Position numbers and translations under genes: made by a program. A stretch of 64,000 nucleotides of DNA from Linnemannia hyalina (taxonomy: Eukaryota > Mortierellomycota > Mortierellomycetes > Mortierellales > Mortierellaceae), in contig JAHRHY010000023.1 of the NCBI GenBank assembly GCA_019671135.1, positions 310,001-374,000 of the forward strand, written 5' to 3'. The notes under the pieces were generated by a model, which was not told the origin of the DNA, did no database searches, and worked only from the letters and a program-made list of their open reading frames with translations. Each line of letters begins with the position of its first letter. Position 1 is the first letter of the stretch. Positions 61,236-64,000 of the stretch are shown one piece after another.

Positions 61236-64000
61236 TTATCCAATTAGAAAAGAGTCAGACTCGTCGGTAGCGAGTTCATAGAGGATCTGAAGGAACTCCT
61301 GGATACGCTCTTCGCCGCCTTGGGTCAGCATCGTCGCGAAACGAGGCGTCACAGCAATGGACCCCAAGCGGAGCATGATCCTGCGGAGGATGTCCCATAC
61401 AAGGCTGTGAAACGGGTGTGTGCTTGAATAGATGCTCCTCAGGTGTGGGTGTGAGCATGCCTCGTAGACCATCAGGAGACAGTCCTGAATCGTGAGGGCT
61501 TCTTCTTCGCCGTCTGCCGTGGTTGTACTGGTGGGCGATTTGGGACTTTGCCTCCCTTCAGAGCATCCACTGTCATCGTCGTTATCGTCGTTGGCATCGA
61601 CGTCAGCAGCGGTAGCGTTGGATGGTTGTTGTTTCTGCGTATCCACGTCCTTGTGGTTGATGACCTCTGCGATGTGTTGGTTGATCCCGTCGACGAGATC
61701 AATGTCCACACTAGGATCCAATCGCGGTCGCTTCTCGCCTCCTCCCAACCCTATACCAGATCCTCCCATCAAACCATCATCATTCCTCACTCGCTTGGTA
61801 CCATCCACCAACGTAGTCTGCAACCCCGCAGTCCCATCCTTCCCACCAACATCACTCCGCCTAGTCGGCTGCAGATCATAACACTTCACCTCCAATCTCC
61901 CTAAGGCGTCCAAGATCCAAACTTCCGCCAGCCGCCTCACAAATCCAACCAAAAACCGATCCGCACAGATCATCAACCGGATCACCATCTCAAACGGCAT
62001 ATCCTCCGGCAAGAGATGATGTACTGTCATCCGTGACTCTCTCAGGACCTCCAACAGTAGCTCAATATCATCTGGCTCAACATCCTGTAGGGCAATTTGT
62101 TCCTGGTTTGATTCGCGGAAATCACCCAGGAGGAGGGTGTAGAAGAAGGGTGAGGCACGGGAGAGACACTTTCGGTCGGGGAAGATGATGGTGCGGTCCT
62201 GGACCAGGAACGAAATCGGGACCGCAGGATCTTTTTCCTTTGCGCTGGCAGCATCAGTCGAAGAACCGGCGAGGTTGATGACATGAGCTTCCCACTCTTT
62301 GGTCATGACCTCTGAATAAGTCTCGACAAGCTCCAGATGCTGCTTCCTCCATCGTTCAGTATGCCTCCACCCCAGGGACTGGAACGCCAACCCAGAACTA
62401 AGTCTTCTCAACAACGCTTCTTCCTTCTGTACACTCTTCGTATCCACCACCACACCTTCCATCCCTCCACCTTCCTCGCCAACACCGTCATCATCATCAT
62501 ACTCAATCTCAAGCGTCAGCATACGACAAATAACGCCCAGAACCGACTCGCTCTCCAACAAGCCCGTCTTCTCAACCCTAGATCCCCACAAAACCCAAGG
62601 CGGCGGGTCCAAGGTATACATAAACACGATCGCACAATACTCCCTTAACCAAAACACACTATCCGCAGTCTCGTCCGCATCGACAAGCCCTCCCTGTCGA
62701 CGACCGCCAACGTACTGATAGATCCGTTCGAATTGGCCTCGGAGGGGGAGCATAACGGTTTGGAAGTGTCGGAGGAGTTGTTGGTGGAGTTGCTGGTGCC
62801 GCTGGGTTGGGAGGATGAGATCAAGTGAGCGGAGTGGGTTCGGTGGTGATTCTTGATCGTCATGTGGTTCTTCTGCGGCTGCTGCAGAGGTGGGTTCTTC
62901 CTCCATGAGTTCTTCTCCCTCGTTCTCCTCAGCAGGTCCCTGAGCAGTGTTCTCTGGTTCTGTGACTGAAAAGTCGCGCGTAAAAAAAATGTATTAGTAA
63001 ATATTTGATCCAACTCCCACAATCAAAATCAAAATCACGAATGCAATGAACAAACGACCAAGTGAACAAAACAGCCGCAACTTACGCTCAAAGATGGTTT
63101 TGTCGCGGTAGAACCGAAGCGGTTGATCAATCTCCAAGATCGCGGCAAAGAGCTCAGTAATAGAGTTGTTCGAGACCACGGCCTTGGCAGACTCCTCGGA
63201 CGTCATGACCTTGGACAATGTCTCAAACAGCGACTTTTCAATCAGTTCCCGTGGCACATTGGCATCGCCGCCAGTAGTAGCTTCAGGATCAATATTATTC
63301 CCGCGACGACGACGATGACGAATCGAAGCAGGCATGGAGCCAACAAGAGACCGCTCAACCATCATCCGGCCGAGCATCCAGATGACTCCAGGTTTCGACA
63401 CTAGACGTTGCTGGCAGGTCGGGAGGTGCGCGATCTGGGCCAGAAGAAGACTTGCCTCCACCAGGATCGACTCTTCCCTCTCGAAGAGTGGATGCCACCA
63501 CTTTGACCGCTGTCCAATACCACCCAGCAAGAGATCGCTAGACCATTCGGTCTTTGGAGGGGCCAGGATCGACAAAAGCAGCGGGACAATCGATGCTACC
63601 GCGACTGAGCCACCAGGGCCCGCAGTTGCCGAGAAGGACTTGATCGTCGACGGCATACACTTCCACCACATCATTTCCTCCTCCCCCCCAGGTGCTCCCA
63701 GATCAAGATCCACCAACTGCGTCAGCCCCTGTCGATCCAGCCAAAAGTTCCTTAGCGCATAGAAACATCTCTGAGCAATCCTCCGGCAATGTGTCTCCCG
63801 AATACTGTATCCACGCAAGTTCAATCGTCTGACATTCGCGCCAAGAAGAGCTACCAGAAACGGCAACGCGCTCCATCGCTCCCGCATGTTGAATCGGATA
63901 TTCGACTCGGCCCCCAAGTACACCGCCGCATCGACCAATAACAACGCTCGTTCCTGGATCCACTTGGAGCCGCCTGCCGCCATCACATCTCCCGTGCCAA
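61236..64000 (-). CDS. Armadillo-like plus BTB/POZ protein, 5' end beyond the window
   Basis: Two exons are visible: the window edge to 63086, and 62965-61236; the intron is 120 nt. The upstream exon is open to the edge. Its first in-window ATG is 63983, but the frame continues beyond it, so it is treated as partial. The N-terminal part is helical with Leu-rich spacing (FLVALLGANVRRLNLRGYS, VASIVPLLLSILAPP, ESILVEASLLLAQIAHL), like armadillo repeats. After an acidic linker comes a BTB domain: ISFLVQDRTIIFPDRKCLSRASPFFYTLLLGDFRESNQEQIALQDVEPDDIELLLEVLRES. ARM followed by BTB resembles animal ARMC5 and plant ARIA, which act as adaptors for cullin-3 ubiquitin ligases. A similar role is inferred. 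The C-terminus holds a disordered Asp/Asn insert and a final helical segment. It converges on ubiquilin with a 231-bp gap. Confidence 0.82.

Overview
The window is nuclear DNA from a filamentous fungus. The genes are protein-coding and interrupted by short spliceosomal GT-AG introns, mostly about 60-200 nt. The gene set is fungal (Pex6, a CreC/WDR20 homologue, an Rsc7-type remodeller subunit, a FRE/NOX-type reductase, 375-residue actin). Intergenic DNA is rich in pyrimidine tracts and (AAC)n/(CAN)n microsatellites, and proteins carry long Ser, Gln, Asn and His homopolymers. I infer an early-diverging fungus, most likely Mortierellomycotina/Mucoromycota. That is an impression from gene content and intron style; no marker was searched.

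Layout, left to right. 1-1084 (-): 5' part of a DHA2-type MFS transporter. 1.1-5.2 kb: no gene seen. 5257-11384 (+): a 1856-residue low-complexity protein with a C-terminal block that looks conserved. 11553-15043 (-): WDR20/CreC-type WD40 protein, probable deubiquitinase cofactor, with 37 consecutive Asn. 15678-17758 (-): 4-coumarate-CoA-ligase-like enzyme ending in a peroxisomal AKL signal. 19986-21937 (+): Rsc7/Npl6-like chromatin remodeller subunit. 24357-25964 (+): intronless Arf-like protein with broken GTP-binding motifs. 28303-31632 (+): ferric-reductase-like flavocytochrome with a large insertion. 31839-33249 (-) and 33851-39120 (+): mitochondrial HTD2-type dehydratase and PEX6, divergent across 0.6 kb. 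39205-41833: a complete pogo/Tigger/Fot1-like DNA transposon 84 bp past PEX6. 44946-46478 (+): actin. 47336-52098 (-): short ABCC/MRP transporter. 53700-55604 (+): HAT1. 56186-57786 (+): RCCD1-like RCC1-repeat protein. 58172-61004 (+): ubiquilin/Dsk2. 61236-64000 (-): ARM-like plus BTB protein, open at the right edge.

Most genes are housekeeping and do not form an obvious cluster. Two loose themes recur. Peroxisome/organelle lipid metabolism is represented by the AKL-tailed acyl-CoA ligase, HTD2 and PEX6. Ubiquitin and chromatin control are represented by the CreC-like cofactor, ubiquilin, the BTB protein, Rsc7 and HAT1. I see no evidence that these are co-regulated blocks, except for the HTD2/PEX6 divergent pair.

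All spliced models were joined by hand using GT/AG sites, reading-frame continuity and family conservation. In each complete model the summed exon length is a multiple of three. The most unusual items are the apparently intact transposon and the architecture of its ends, the Arf-like pseudo-GTPase, the split reductase, a possible structured RNA upstream of the RCCD1-like gene, and a strong preference for TAG intron acceptors.
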